From assembly GCA_027037705.1 (NCBI GenBank), contig JALVYZ010000085.1, positions 1 through 14,990 of the forward strand: 14,990 bases of DNA. Reading direction: 5' to 3'. The notes below the pieces were generated by a model that worked only from the letters and a program-made list of their open reading frames with translations, ran no database searches and was not told the DNA's origin. Source of the DNA: a bacterium (GTDB lineage: Bacteria; DYJV01; JALVYZ01). Made by a program: the position numbers and the translations under genes. This document shows, one piece after another, positions 1 through 6,412 of the stretch (its first letter is position 1; every line of letters starts with the position of its first letter).

Positions 1-1
1 G

Positions 2-286
2 GATCAAATGACAGGTAAATTATTGACACAAACCGATGCGGCTAATTTAAACCCTTAATACCCAAATACAATTGTCATAGCAATAAGCACAAAAGGTAAA
101 TCTTTGCCTTTTCATATTGTAGTAGAACCATCATCTGCAAATGGATTAAATAAAAAGGCTTTCATAAAAATAGAAAAGATACTAACTATATCAAAAGAAA
201 GATTGGTAAAAAGAATTGGCATACTTGAGGAGAAATATTTAAAGCAAGTAGGTAACGCTATTAAATTAGTATTGGATCTATATTAA
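2..286 (+). pseudogene. MazF/PemK-type toxin remnant with in-frame stop
   Basis: The frame read from base 2 gives a MazF-like C-terminal two thirds: QTDAANLNP, then a TAA stop at 56-58, then YPNTIVIAIS, LPFHIVVEP, a GL turn and a RIG motif near the end (KRIGILEE). Intact family members are mRNA-cleaving endoribonucleases of toxin-antitoxin pairs, about 110 residues long, with an RP motif shortly before the segment matching QTD. That RP is not visible here (GKLLTQTD), so besides the nonsense codon there may be a small deletion. The gene's beginning and any mazE-type antitoxin would lie left of the window. Restart at the TTG at 104 would give only 60 residues without the N-terminal strands and is unlikely to be active. 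The family assignment rests on motif order read by eye; the stop codon is directly visible. Confidence 0.6.
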
Positions 287-323
287 TGTTTTGTAAAATA
301 GAAAATTGGTTAAAATTAGCCAC

Positions 324-343
324 ATTTGTCAGAAATGACCAAT
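324..343. promoter_or_regulatory. Imperfect dyad, possible activator site upstream of the sigma-54 promoter
   Basis: ATTTGTCA at 324-331 and TGACCAAT at 336-343 form an inverted repeat with 7 of 8 matches around a 4-base centre. A second, wider inverted pair, AATTGGT (304-310) and ACCAATT (338-344), overlaps it. The centre lies about 75 bp upstream of the transcription start predicted from the sigma-54 promoter. This is within the range where bacterial enhancer-binding proteins commonly bind. Activator binding is inference. Confidence 0.35.
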
Positions 344-380
344 TAAAATTTGTTGTCTCTGAATTTTATTGACATTAATC

Positions 381-397
381 TTGGCAAAAAAATTGCA
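381..397 (+). promoter_or_regulatory. Sigma-54 (-24/-12) promoter
   Basis: TTGGCAAAAAAATTGCA matches the sigma-54 consensus TGGCAC-N5-TTGCW, with a single mismatch (A for the C after TGGCA). The GG at 383-384 and the GC at 395-396 are exactly 12 bp apart, which is the invariant spacing for this polymerase form. The predicted start is near 407-409, only a few bases before the ATG at 412. No Shine-Dalgarno sequence is visible there, so the transcript may be leaderless or nearly so. Sigma-54 promoters need an ATP-dependent activator; the dyad at 324-343 is a candidate site. Confidence 0.65.
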
Positions 398-411
398 TAA
401 ATATTTTTGAT

Positions 412-1263
412 ATGAAAAAGATAAAATTGTTTTTAGTCGGAATTTTCATTTTAGTTTGTTCAGTTTGTTTAAAAGCTACAGACGTAAAATTTTATGATGA
501 TTATTCTATTCAAATAATTAATGATATAAATCAATTTAGGTCCTTAAGTTTTATAGAAAAAGTGTTTAAAGCTGGTTATGGTTTAGAGGATTTATTTTCT
601 ATGAAAATACCTCTTAAAGAATGCTATTATTGTTCCGATTTTTTTGTGGATGAAGGTTTGATGCAATATGCTAAAAATAGAATTGTAGATATAATAAATA
701 AGAAAGATATTTCACATAAATTTATATCAGACAATAACAGTCAATATTTATTTAGTGGTGAAGGTATATTTATTTTAGCATTTCAAAATTATGTGGATAT
801 TCAACAAGCTACAAAAATACTTGAAAATAATTTATTTAAAACCACTTTATTAAGAAATAACCCAGAGTCAGTTTTTATGTATTATCCTTATGATAGAATA
901 GGTGCTGCTATTGCAACTGCTGAAATAGAATATGAGGGAGTTAGTTATAATATTGTTATACTTGTGGTTGAAGCTGCTATAACTGAGTTAGGTCGAAATC
1001 TTGAAAATGAAAATAAAAATAATGTGTTTTTAGGAAGAATATATTTTAATGGAAATGTTTGTGGTGATTGTAATTTGAATATATATAATTTAAATGGAGA
1101 TAAGGTTAGAGAGATTATTACTAATTTAGATGGGTCTTTTTTTGAAGTTGTGTTGCCAGAAGAATTTTACTTGACATATGGTAATGAAAAGATTAAAGTA
1201 AACTTAAAAAAAATTAATTTTAATAAAAATATTTACTTTCAAGGAATTGACACAGAAAAATAG
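412..1263 (+). CDS. Secreted CAP-domain-like protein with C-terminal carboxypeptidase-regulatory-like domain
   Basis: The 283-residue protein begins with a signal peptide (basic MKKIK, hydrophobic core, likely cleavage after LKA at 22). Residues about 34-190 follow the plan of CAP/SCP-PR1 extracellular domains: an opening helix INDINQFR, an AKNR helix, His102 (SHK), a GEG segment with Glu117, and a closing strand pair IGAAIATAEI and YNIVILVVEA. The second conserved His and Glu of classical CAP cavities are not evident, so any metal-linked activity may be lost. Residues about 206-275 (GRIYFNGNVCGDCNLNIYN, then an NLDGSF turn) look like a small beta-sandwich of the carboxypeptidase-regulatory type. 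The ATG at 412 is chosen because the signal peptide starts there. It lacks an obvious ribosome binding site and lies directly behind the sigma-54 promoter. CAP assignment is moderate; molecular function is unknown. Confidence 0.55.
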   Translation: MKKIKLFLVGIFILVCSVCLKATDVKFYDDYSIQIINDINQFRSLSFIEKVFKAGYGLEDLFSMKIPLKECYYCSDFFVDEGLMQYAKNRIVDIINKKDISHKFISDNNSQYLFSGEGIFILAFQNYVDIQQATKILENNLFKTTLLRNNPESVFMYYPYDRIGAAIATAEIEYEGVSYNIVILVVEAAITELGRNLENENKNNVFLGRIYFNGNVCGDCNLNIYNLNGDKVREIITNLDGSFFEVVLPEEFYLTYGNEKIKVNLKKINFNKNIYFQGIDTEK

Positions 1264-1275
1264 GTGTGATATAAT
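1247..1275 (+). promoter_or_regulatory. Consensus sigma-70 promoter with extended -10
   Basis: TTGACA (1247-1252), a 17-bp spacer and TATAAT (1270-1275) match the housekeeping consensus at every position. The -10 is preceded by TG at 1267-1268 (extended -10). The -35 lies inside the last codons of the CAP-like gene and the -10 just after its stop. Transcription should start about 1281-1282, so the downstream block can be expressed independently of the sigma-54 promoter. Confidence 0.8.
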
Positions 1276-1297
1276 ATATTAAGTGGGGTTGAAGGCT

Positions 1298-1795
1298 TTG
1301 AGAAAAAAATTCATAATTTTAATTTTTGTATTTTTTGTTAGTTTGTTTATAGTGGGTTGTGCCGAAAAAAATAAAAATATAAAAAAGCTTGCAAAAAGCA
1401 ATATTGGTATAAAATTTTTTAATAAATCTGGAGAAAAAATTGATAATGGCCTTTTTGAAAGGTTCAAAAAATACTGGACATTTCGAAAGGGGGTGAGATC
1501 AAAGGAGGCGTATCAGTTTGAAGTAAGGCATTTAATGGGAGTTCCGTATGATAACATTTATAAGGTATATATTGAAAAGTTTAATGATGCAAAAGTTGAA
1601 AAGGTAGAGATTGATAAAGTTGATAGCGATGGATTGAAATGGAAGAATTATGATGAAGTATGTTTTACTTTAAGATTTTATTTATTTAAAAAAAATATGT
1701 TAGGAAACAAAACATTTTCCCAGCAAGATTGTTGGGTGAATATTGATGGAGAGTGGTTTCATCTATTGAACAACCCTTTGTTGTTCAAATATTAA
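1298..1795 (+). CDS. Small lipoprotein of unknown function
   Basis: The protein has a lipoprotein signal: MRKKF, a hydrophobic run, and lipobox IVGC with the acylated Cys at residue 21 of this reading. The open frame extends up to a GTG at 1283. The consensus promoter places the transcript start at about 1281-1282, so a GTG start would be leaderless, and the TTG at 1289 directly abuts the GGGG. I therefore prefer the TTG at 1298, with GGGG (1285-1288) as a modest ribosome binding site. The mature part, about 145 residues, is basic and aromatic, ends in a WVNIDGEWFHLL segment, and has no domain I recognise. That ending recalls NTF2-like or DUF4878-type lipoproteins, but this is only an impression. 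It lies between the CAP-like gene and the abundant secreted-protein gene. Confidence 0.6.
   Translation: MRKKFIILIFVFFVSLFIVGCAEKNKNIKKLAKSNIGIKFFNKSGEKIDNGLFERFKKYWTFRKGVRSKEAYQFEVRHLMGVPYDNIYKVYIEKFNDAKVEKVEIDKVDSDGLKWKNYDEVCFTLRFYLFKKNMLGNKTFSQQDCWVNIDGEWFHLLNNPLLFKY
1766..1795 (+). promoter_or_regulatory. Perfect 9-bp palindrome over a possible promoter
   Basis: TTGAACAAC (1766-1774), a 5-base centre and GTTGTTCAA (1780-1788) form a perfect inverted repeat overlapping the last codons of the small lipoprotein gene. TTGAAC (1766-1771) and TATTAA (1790-1795) could also serve as weak -35/-10 elements with an 18-bp spacer, so the dyad would sit between them like an operator. As RNA it would be a 9-bp stem; no U-run follows, so it is a poor terminator. 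It lies 34 bp before the next ATG. Function is inferred. Confidence 0.4.
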
Positions 1796-1821
1796 ATAAA
1801 AACTAAAAAGGAGGAAGAAAG

Positions 1822-3102
1822 ATGAAGAAGTTAGTGTTAAGTTTGTTTTTAGCGTTAATGTTAGTTGGTAGTGTGTATGCTTCCTGTAATAGGCATACAA
1901 CTCAATCTCCAGATGGGAAGGGTAATTTATTAATTTACCCAGTTTACTTTGCAGCTGATGGTTTTCAAAGTAGGGTATGGATTACAAACACAAGTGATAA
2001 TTTATCAGTAGTTTATAAGGTTGTAATCTTTTCCCCAAAGTATTCAATTGAAATGAAAGACTTTTTTGTTTATTTAAGTCCGCATGATGCTACTTACTTT
2101 GACTTAAAAGCAGTTGGTAATGATGTGACAGTTGAGACAGATGATGATAGTATCTGTAATCCTTATGATGGAACTCAATGTGGAAGTAATTTTACATTTA
2201 CTCCTCTTGTAAAGCCTAATTGTGATGAAGATGCTTATGGGTATATTGTGGCATTTCCAGCAGCTGCATTTAATTTAGGGACAAGTCCTGTTGATAAAAA
2301 AGATATTGTGGATGAATATAATGATTATATTAAGGGTAGTGTAACATCACAGAATGTGCCTTATTCAGTATTCGGAAAATTAGAAATGTATAATAACCAA
2401 GGTGATTTTTACGCTGTTTATGATGCATATTCATTCAGGATCCCAGATGCATCTCAACCAATTGAAGTTGGAGATAAAACATCATTTGCAACAGTTAATT
2501 ATTTAGATGTAACAGATTTTGAAGCTGTTTTAGCTAAATCAAGAATTCATCTTGCAAATACTGAGCCTGCTGGTAATATGATTTATATTGTTAATTTCCC
2601 TACTAAAGAAACTGGGCAATGTCCATCTGATCCAGATCATGTAATGGGAACTGGTCCATTCTTTACAGAAAGTGCTAATTATAGCACAGATCAGTATGGT
2701 AATTTTGGAATTTCATATAATTATGTAAATTATGATATGAAAGAATATACTGAAAAGGGACCTACTTGTACACAGTCTCCATGTGGTGAAACTCATGTTC
2801 CAGTATTCCCATATGAAGTTAACTTTGTATTTGATGAAGGTTTTGCAAGCATGGGATATAATTACATTGTATTCCCACAAACTGGTGGAACAAATAACTT
2901 TACAGATAAAGCAGGGGATAATGTATCATTTGATGGTGCACCAGCATTACCATTAACATTTATTATCCATGCAAATGGTAGTTATGGATTTGTTAAACCA
3001 GCATTTACACATGGTGATGTAACATGTGATAATGGAACAGTAATGATGACCTACCCAGATGGAAATGATTTCTATTATGGATGGGATTATTCAGCTCAGT
3101 AG
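1822..3102 (+). CDS. Secreted protein of unknown family, probably highly expressed
   Basis: The 426-residue precursor has a textbook signal peptide ending VYA at residue 20, cleaved before Ser21. YASC is a poor lipobox, so I favour a soluble or surface protein. The N-terminal part reads NLLIYPVYFAADGFQSRVWI, then NTSDN, then VYLSPHD and a TDDDSIC segment. From memory this resembles a type of uncharacterised secreted protein in thermophilic and sulfur-metabolising diderm bacteria that has a strand-rich LLIFP...NTS...LSP pattern; I cannot name a family. Eight further cysteines, some paired closely (CNPYDGTQC, CTQSPC), suggest disulfides. The ribosome binding site AAGGAGG (1808-1814), 7 bases before ATG, is the strongest in the cluster. 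Codon choice looks more restricted than in its neighbours (CCA for Pro, frequent TTC). Both suggest abundant expression, perhaps as a structural surface protein. The next gene starts 10 bases after its stop. Confidence 0.65.
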   Translation: MKKLVLSLFLALMLVGSVYASCNRHTTQSPDGKGNLLIYPVYFAADGFQSRVWITNTSDNLSVVYKVVIFSPKYSIEMKDFFVYLSPHDATYFDLKAVGNDVTVETDDDSICNPYDGTQCGSNFTFTPLVKPNCDEDAYGYIVAFPAAAFNLGTSPVDKKDIVDEYNDYIKGSVTSQNVPYSVFGKLEMYNNQGDFYAVYDAYSFRIPDASQPIEVGDKTSFATVNYLDVTDFEAVLAKSRIHLANTEPAGNMIYIVNFPTKETGQCPSDPDHVMGTGPFFTESANYSTDQYGNFGISYNYVNYDMKEYTEKGPTCTQSPCGETHVPVFPYEVNFVFDEGFASMGYNYIVFPQTGGTNNFTDKAGDNVSFDGAPALPLTFIIHANGSYGFVKPAFTHGDVTCDNGTVMMTYPDGNDFYYGWDYSAQ

Positions 3103-3111
3103 GAGAGTAAA

Positions 3112-6100
3112 TTGAATAAGTTATTAATTCATAGCAGGGTTAAAAAAAATAAAGTAGCGGGATTCCTAATCCCGCTACTTATGATAATATTTTTATTTTG
3201 GTCGTTTAGTTTACTTTCTGCAAGTGATTATAAATCTTTTCAGGTTGTATATGGACATAAGTATATTGGTTTAAAAGGGTTTAGAGATTTAGGAAATCCT
3301 CATAGATTAACTCCTGATAGTAATGGTGAGATTGAAATTTCATATCTTGCTCATAGGGATGATAATGCGAATACTATATATAACTTCCCGATAAAAATTG
3401 CATTGTATATCCCTCCTTTTTTAACAGAAGTCATCGGTGGGCAAATATTTTTTAATTACACTATTCCTATAGGATTTTGTATTAAATATAAAAATTTTCC
3501 ATTATGCAGTAACGTTCCAAATATAAATGATTCTGAAGGTTGGGATAATTTTTATACAACTGTTTTCCCTGATGATTATTATAATGAAGTACATTTTAAA
3601 AATTTATCTGGAAATATAGCTTTGTTATATATCACAAAACCAATTAATGATGAATTATCTTCTGGATGGTTATTTTTTAATGAAATTAATCCCCAAGAAG
3701 GTGGTGTTGGAATCAGAAGTTTTTCATTAAGTTTTAATGTAAATTATAATGACTATGTGAAATGGTATGATAGTATAAAAGAACCTTTAAATCCAAATGA
3801 TTCATCTTTTTATTATAGTAATTGTGTGGATTCAAATCATCCTCAAAATTATACAAGGCATAATTGTATTGTTGATGGAGATAATATTTGTGAAAATGTC
3901 CCAGGTTTTAAAAATAGTGAATATACTCCATACTATTACTATACTAAAAATGGTGATTCATCTGGAAAAAAATATTTTTATTGTTGGGTGCCAGGAGGTA
4001 ATTATAGTAATGGTGAGATAATATGGGATATATGGAGTGATGATATTTATTTTCCTGTAAATTCTACAAAATATCAATGCTCACCATCAAATCTTCAGTA
4101 TTGCAATAATCAAAGTGATTGTGAAAATATTGGACATGGATATTGGTATGATAATAAATGTAATTCTATAAGCAAAGAGGAAAAATGCCTACAAGATATT
4201 CAATATTGTGATAATGAGACATTATGTAGTTATTATAAAGATAATAAGCCTGATAACTCAACATATTGGGATAATAGTACTAATAAATGTACATTTAGCT
4301 GTAGTGAGCAGCATTTAGACTTTTGTGATAATCAAACTGCCTGTGATGAAGTTTTCGGAGAACAAGGGCACTGGTATAATAATGAATGTAATTTATTAAC
4401 TAAAGAGGAAAAATGCTTACAGGATATTCAATTTTGTGATAATGAAACATTATGTACTTTATATCATGATAATAAAGATAATGCATCCTATTGGAACGGA
4501 GAGTCTTGTACTTTTCATTGTAGTTTAAACCATTTAGGTTATTGTGATAATCAAACTGCATGCAATGAGGTATTTAATGACAATAAAGAACATTGGTATG
4601 ATAATAAATGTAATCTTCAGGATAAAGAATTTGCATGCTTAAATCAGGATATAAAATATTGTGATAATGAGACATTATGTGACCTTTATCATGATAATAA
4701 AGATAATGAATCTTATTGGAATGGAGAAACTTGCACCTTTCATTGCTCTCAGAAACATTTAGATTATTGTGATAGTCAAGCTGCTTGTGAAAATGCTGGA
4801 GGATACTGGATTAATAGCAGATGTAGTTCAATTAATATAGAATGTTTAAATAATCCAGATAAATGCACAACTCAAGAGTTGTGCGAAGAAGCTCATTATC
4901 AATGGTATAATGGAAAATGTGAATATAATTGTAGTTATTATACATTAGATAGCTGTCATGATAAAAATAGTTGTGAAAATGCAGGTGGTGTATGGAATGG
5001 CTCAAGTTGTAATTCAAAGCCAAAGTCATGTTCTTTAAGTATTATTTTTGCGGCAAATTTTCAACATAATAAGTCTTTGTGTATAGAATATAACTGTAAA
5101 TGGGAAAATAATCAGTGTGTCGATCCTTCAAGTAGTGGTACTCCAGGTGGAAATGAAGGTGGAAATGGTTCTGAAGGGGAAAATAACCAAAATAATGATA
5201 ATATAACAGGATTAAATAATTGGGAAATTGATGATAATTTTATGGTTTTAAACACTGATAGTTGTAATGGAGATACTTTAACTCAAAATGATAAATTAAC
5301 ATTTATTATTAGACATAAAGGTATTTATAATAAATATGTATTTCCTATTTTTGGTATAATTTATTCTGATGGTTCTCAAGTTTATTATGAAATAAAGAAA
5401 ACAGGAGATTTTTATAGACTAACCTATTGGAATACATCTGAATTAAGTCCAGATAATACATTTGAATTTGGAAATAAATTATTTGGTAAAGATGAGACTA
5501 ATTATGCTACTATAAATGTATTTCAAAATATCTTTCAAAATGGAGAAATAGATGTATGTAGTAATCAGGTCCAATTTGAAAATATATTGGAAAGTAAAAC
5601 AGGTATTCAGACAGAATTAGATAATATTAGTCAGATTTTATTAGGAACTATAGTAATGGATAAGCTTTTTACTTTAAAAGACTTTTTATATAACGAAAAG
5701 TCAGTTACTGAAGATAATGTAAAAAAATTACCAATTAAAGGAAATGGAATCTTCGGCTGGAAATATAAATTATTAAATATAGATTGCAGTCAATCTCATT
5801 GTACCTCTTCAAACGAAGAAGATAATAATTCTATTAGCCAGGGAGGAAATGAAACTGCTTCTGTTTATGAACCAAAATTTGTAAATTATATAATTGATAA
5901 TAATACATTAACTTTTGATGAAACTGATGTAATAAATGATTATAATGTATTATTGTTAGGATATTTGGAAAATAAAGTAGAAGGTGGAAAAGTATATTTT
6001 GATATATGTAGAGATGGTTCAGTTGGGTTAGTAGGAGGAGATAGTGAATATCAAAATTATCTAAATGGAAATATTTATAATAATAGTTGTGTAAATTATA

Positions 6101-6309
6101 CAGAAAATCAAATTTCTCTTTTTCAATCTGGTATTTTAGATGCATTAAAAGAATTGTGTAATTCATACAATATTAAGATGTTAGAATTTTATATAAATAA
6201 GAAATTATTTAATATTGTAAACTTATTACATCTTGATGTTAATTCAAATAAATATTATTTTTACTATAGGGAAAAAGACTTTTGTAGCTGGGTGCAATCT
6301 TTACAGTAA
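3112..6309 (+). CDS. Giant secreted Cys-rich repeat protein
   Basis: The 1065-residue protein starts at a TTG with AGGAGAG (3101-3107) overlapping the previous stop, which suggests translational coupling. The n-region is RVKKNK, followed by a hydrophobic stretch ending SLLSA at about 37. Residues about 38-320 are aromatic and probably beta-rich. Residues 323-669 hold five Cys-rich modules starting at C323, C397, C470, C545 and C607. Each is built from half-units of about C-x6-C-x5-C, then a W/YW pair and a closing Cys. A GGNEGGNGSEG linker near 680-700 leads to a C-terminal region of about 350 residues with few cysteines and no domain I recognise. Cysteines in such numbers on an exported protein imply disulfides outside the cytoplasm. 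I read it as a surface or adhesive structural protein. No sortase motif, transmembrane anchor or autotransporter barrel is evident, so how it is retained is unknown. Confidence 0.7.
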   Translation: MNKLLIHSRVKKNKVAGFLIPLLMIIFLFWSFSLLSASDYKSFQVVYGHKYIGLKGFRDLGNPHRLTPDSNGEIEISYLAHRDDNANTIYNFPIKIALYIPPFLTEVIGGQIFFNYTIPIGFCIKYKNFPLCSNVPNINDSEGWDNFYTTVFPDDYYNEVHFKNLSGNIALLYITKPINDELSSGWLFFNEINPQEGGVGIRSFSLSFNVNYNDYVKWYDSIKEPLNPNDSSFYYSNCVDSNHPQNYTRHNCIVDGDNICENVPGFKNSEYTPYYYYTKNGDSSGKKYFYCWVPGGNYSNGEIIWDIWSDDIYFPVNSTKYQCSPSNLQYCNNQSDCENIGHGYWYDNKCNSISKEEKCLQDIQYCDNETLCSYYKDNKPDNSTYWDNSTNKCTFSCSEQHLDFCDNQTACDEVFGEQGHWYNNECNLLTKEEKCLQDIQFCDNETLCTLYHDNKDNASYWNGESCTFHCSLNHLGYCDNQTACNEVFNDNKEHWYDNKCNLQDKEFACLNQDIKYCDNETLCDLYHDNKDNESYWNGETCTFHCSQKHLDYCDSQAACENAGGYWINSRCSSINIECLNNPDKCTTQELCEEAHYQWYNGKCEYNCSYYTLDSCHDKNSCENAGGVWNGSSCNSKPKSCSLSIIFAANFQHNKSLCIEYNCKWENNQCVDPSSSGTPGGNEGGNGSEGENNQNNDNITGLNNWEIDDNFMVLNTDSCNGDTLTQNDKLTFIIRHKGIYNKYVFPIFGIIYSDGSQVYYEIKKTGDFYRLTYWNTSELSPDNTFEFGNKLFGKDETNYATINVFQNIFQNGEIDVCSNQVQFENILESKTGIQTELDNISQILLGTIVMDKLFTLKDFLYNEKSVTEDNVKKLPIKGNGIFGWKYKLLNIDCSQSHCTSSNEEDNNSISQGGNETASVYEPKFVNYIIDNNTLTFDETDVINDYNVLLLGYLENKVEGGKVYFDICRDGSVGLVGGDSEYQNYLNGNIYNNSCVNYTENQISLFQSGILDALKELCNSYNIKMLEFYINKKLFNIVNLLHLDVNSNKYYFYYREKDFCSWVQSLQ
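3152..3180 (+). promoter_or_regulatory. Perfect 13-bp hairpin inside signal-peptide codons
   Basis: AAGTAGCGGGATT (3152-3164), loop CCT, and AATCCCGCTACTT (3168-3180) pair perfectly. The arm is about half G+C within surroundings near a quarter. It is preceded by an A-rich run and followed by a T-rich but interrupted stretch, so it resembles an intrinsic terminator or attenuator. It lies 40 bases into the giant-protein gene and encodes part of the signal-peptide core (AGFLIPLL). It could lower transcription of the giant gene relative to the abundant gene upstream, or stabilise the upstream message's 3' end. The stem is seen; the role is inferred. Confidence 0.6.
4078..5118 (+). repeat. Five tandem Cys-rich modules (about 186-225 bp each)
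   Basis: Module starts are 4078, 4300, 4519, 4744 and 4930. The second and third (4300-4518, 4519-4743) are clearly homologous at DNA level: both contain GATAATCAAACTGC and TATCATGATAATAAAGATAA. The KEEKCLQDIQ segment and the CDNETLC segment recur in the first three modules. The fourth and fifth are shorter and diverged, with a CENAGG half-unit in each. Differences between copies are a mix of silent and coding changes with lengths in multiples of three, the pattern expected of repeats expanded by duplication and kept under coding constraint. Confidence 0.85.
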
Positions 6310-6412
6310 TATTTTTTTATTAGATGATAATGGATTATTATCCCATAAATAAGTTTTCTTTATCAAGTCCTTCTAATACCATTCTTTTAAATTCTATAAA
6401 AGGAGTATATAA

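Noticed and set aside
3797-4021. Second plus-strand frame inside the giant gene
   Set aside because: Ile/Val-rich shift of the real frame without a ribosome binding site.
4832-5029. Minus-strand frame opposite the Cys-rich region
   Set aside because: His/Tyr/Asn-rich translation is the mirror of the AT-rich coding strand; no start signal.
4078-5118. CRISPR-like array reading of the repeats
   Set aside because: Repeats are coding, about 200 bp, imperfect and in frame; no short identical repeats with unique spacers.
5834-6166. Minus-strand 110-residue frame opposite the giant protein
   Set aside because: Low-complexity Tyr/His/Leu/Asn composition, antisense to a gene with good coding signals.
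6310-6412. Terminator or promoter in the gap before the 6413 lipoprotein gene
   Set aside because: GATAAT/ATTATC (about 6325-6341) makes only a short weak stem with no U-run, and no spaced -35/-10 pair was found.
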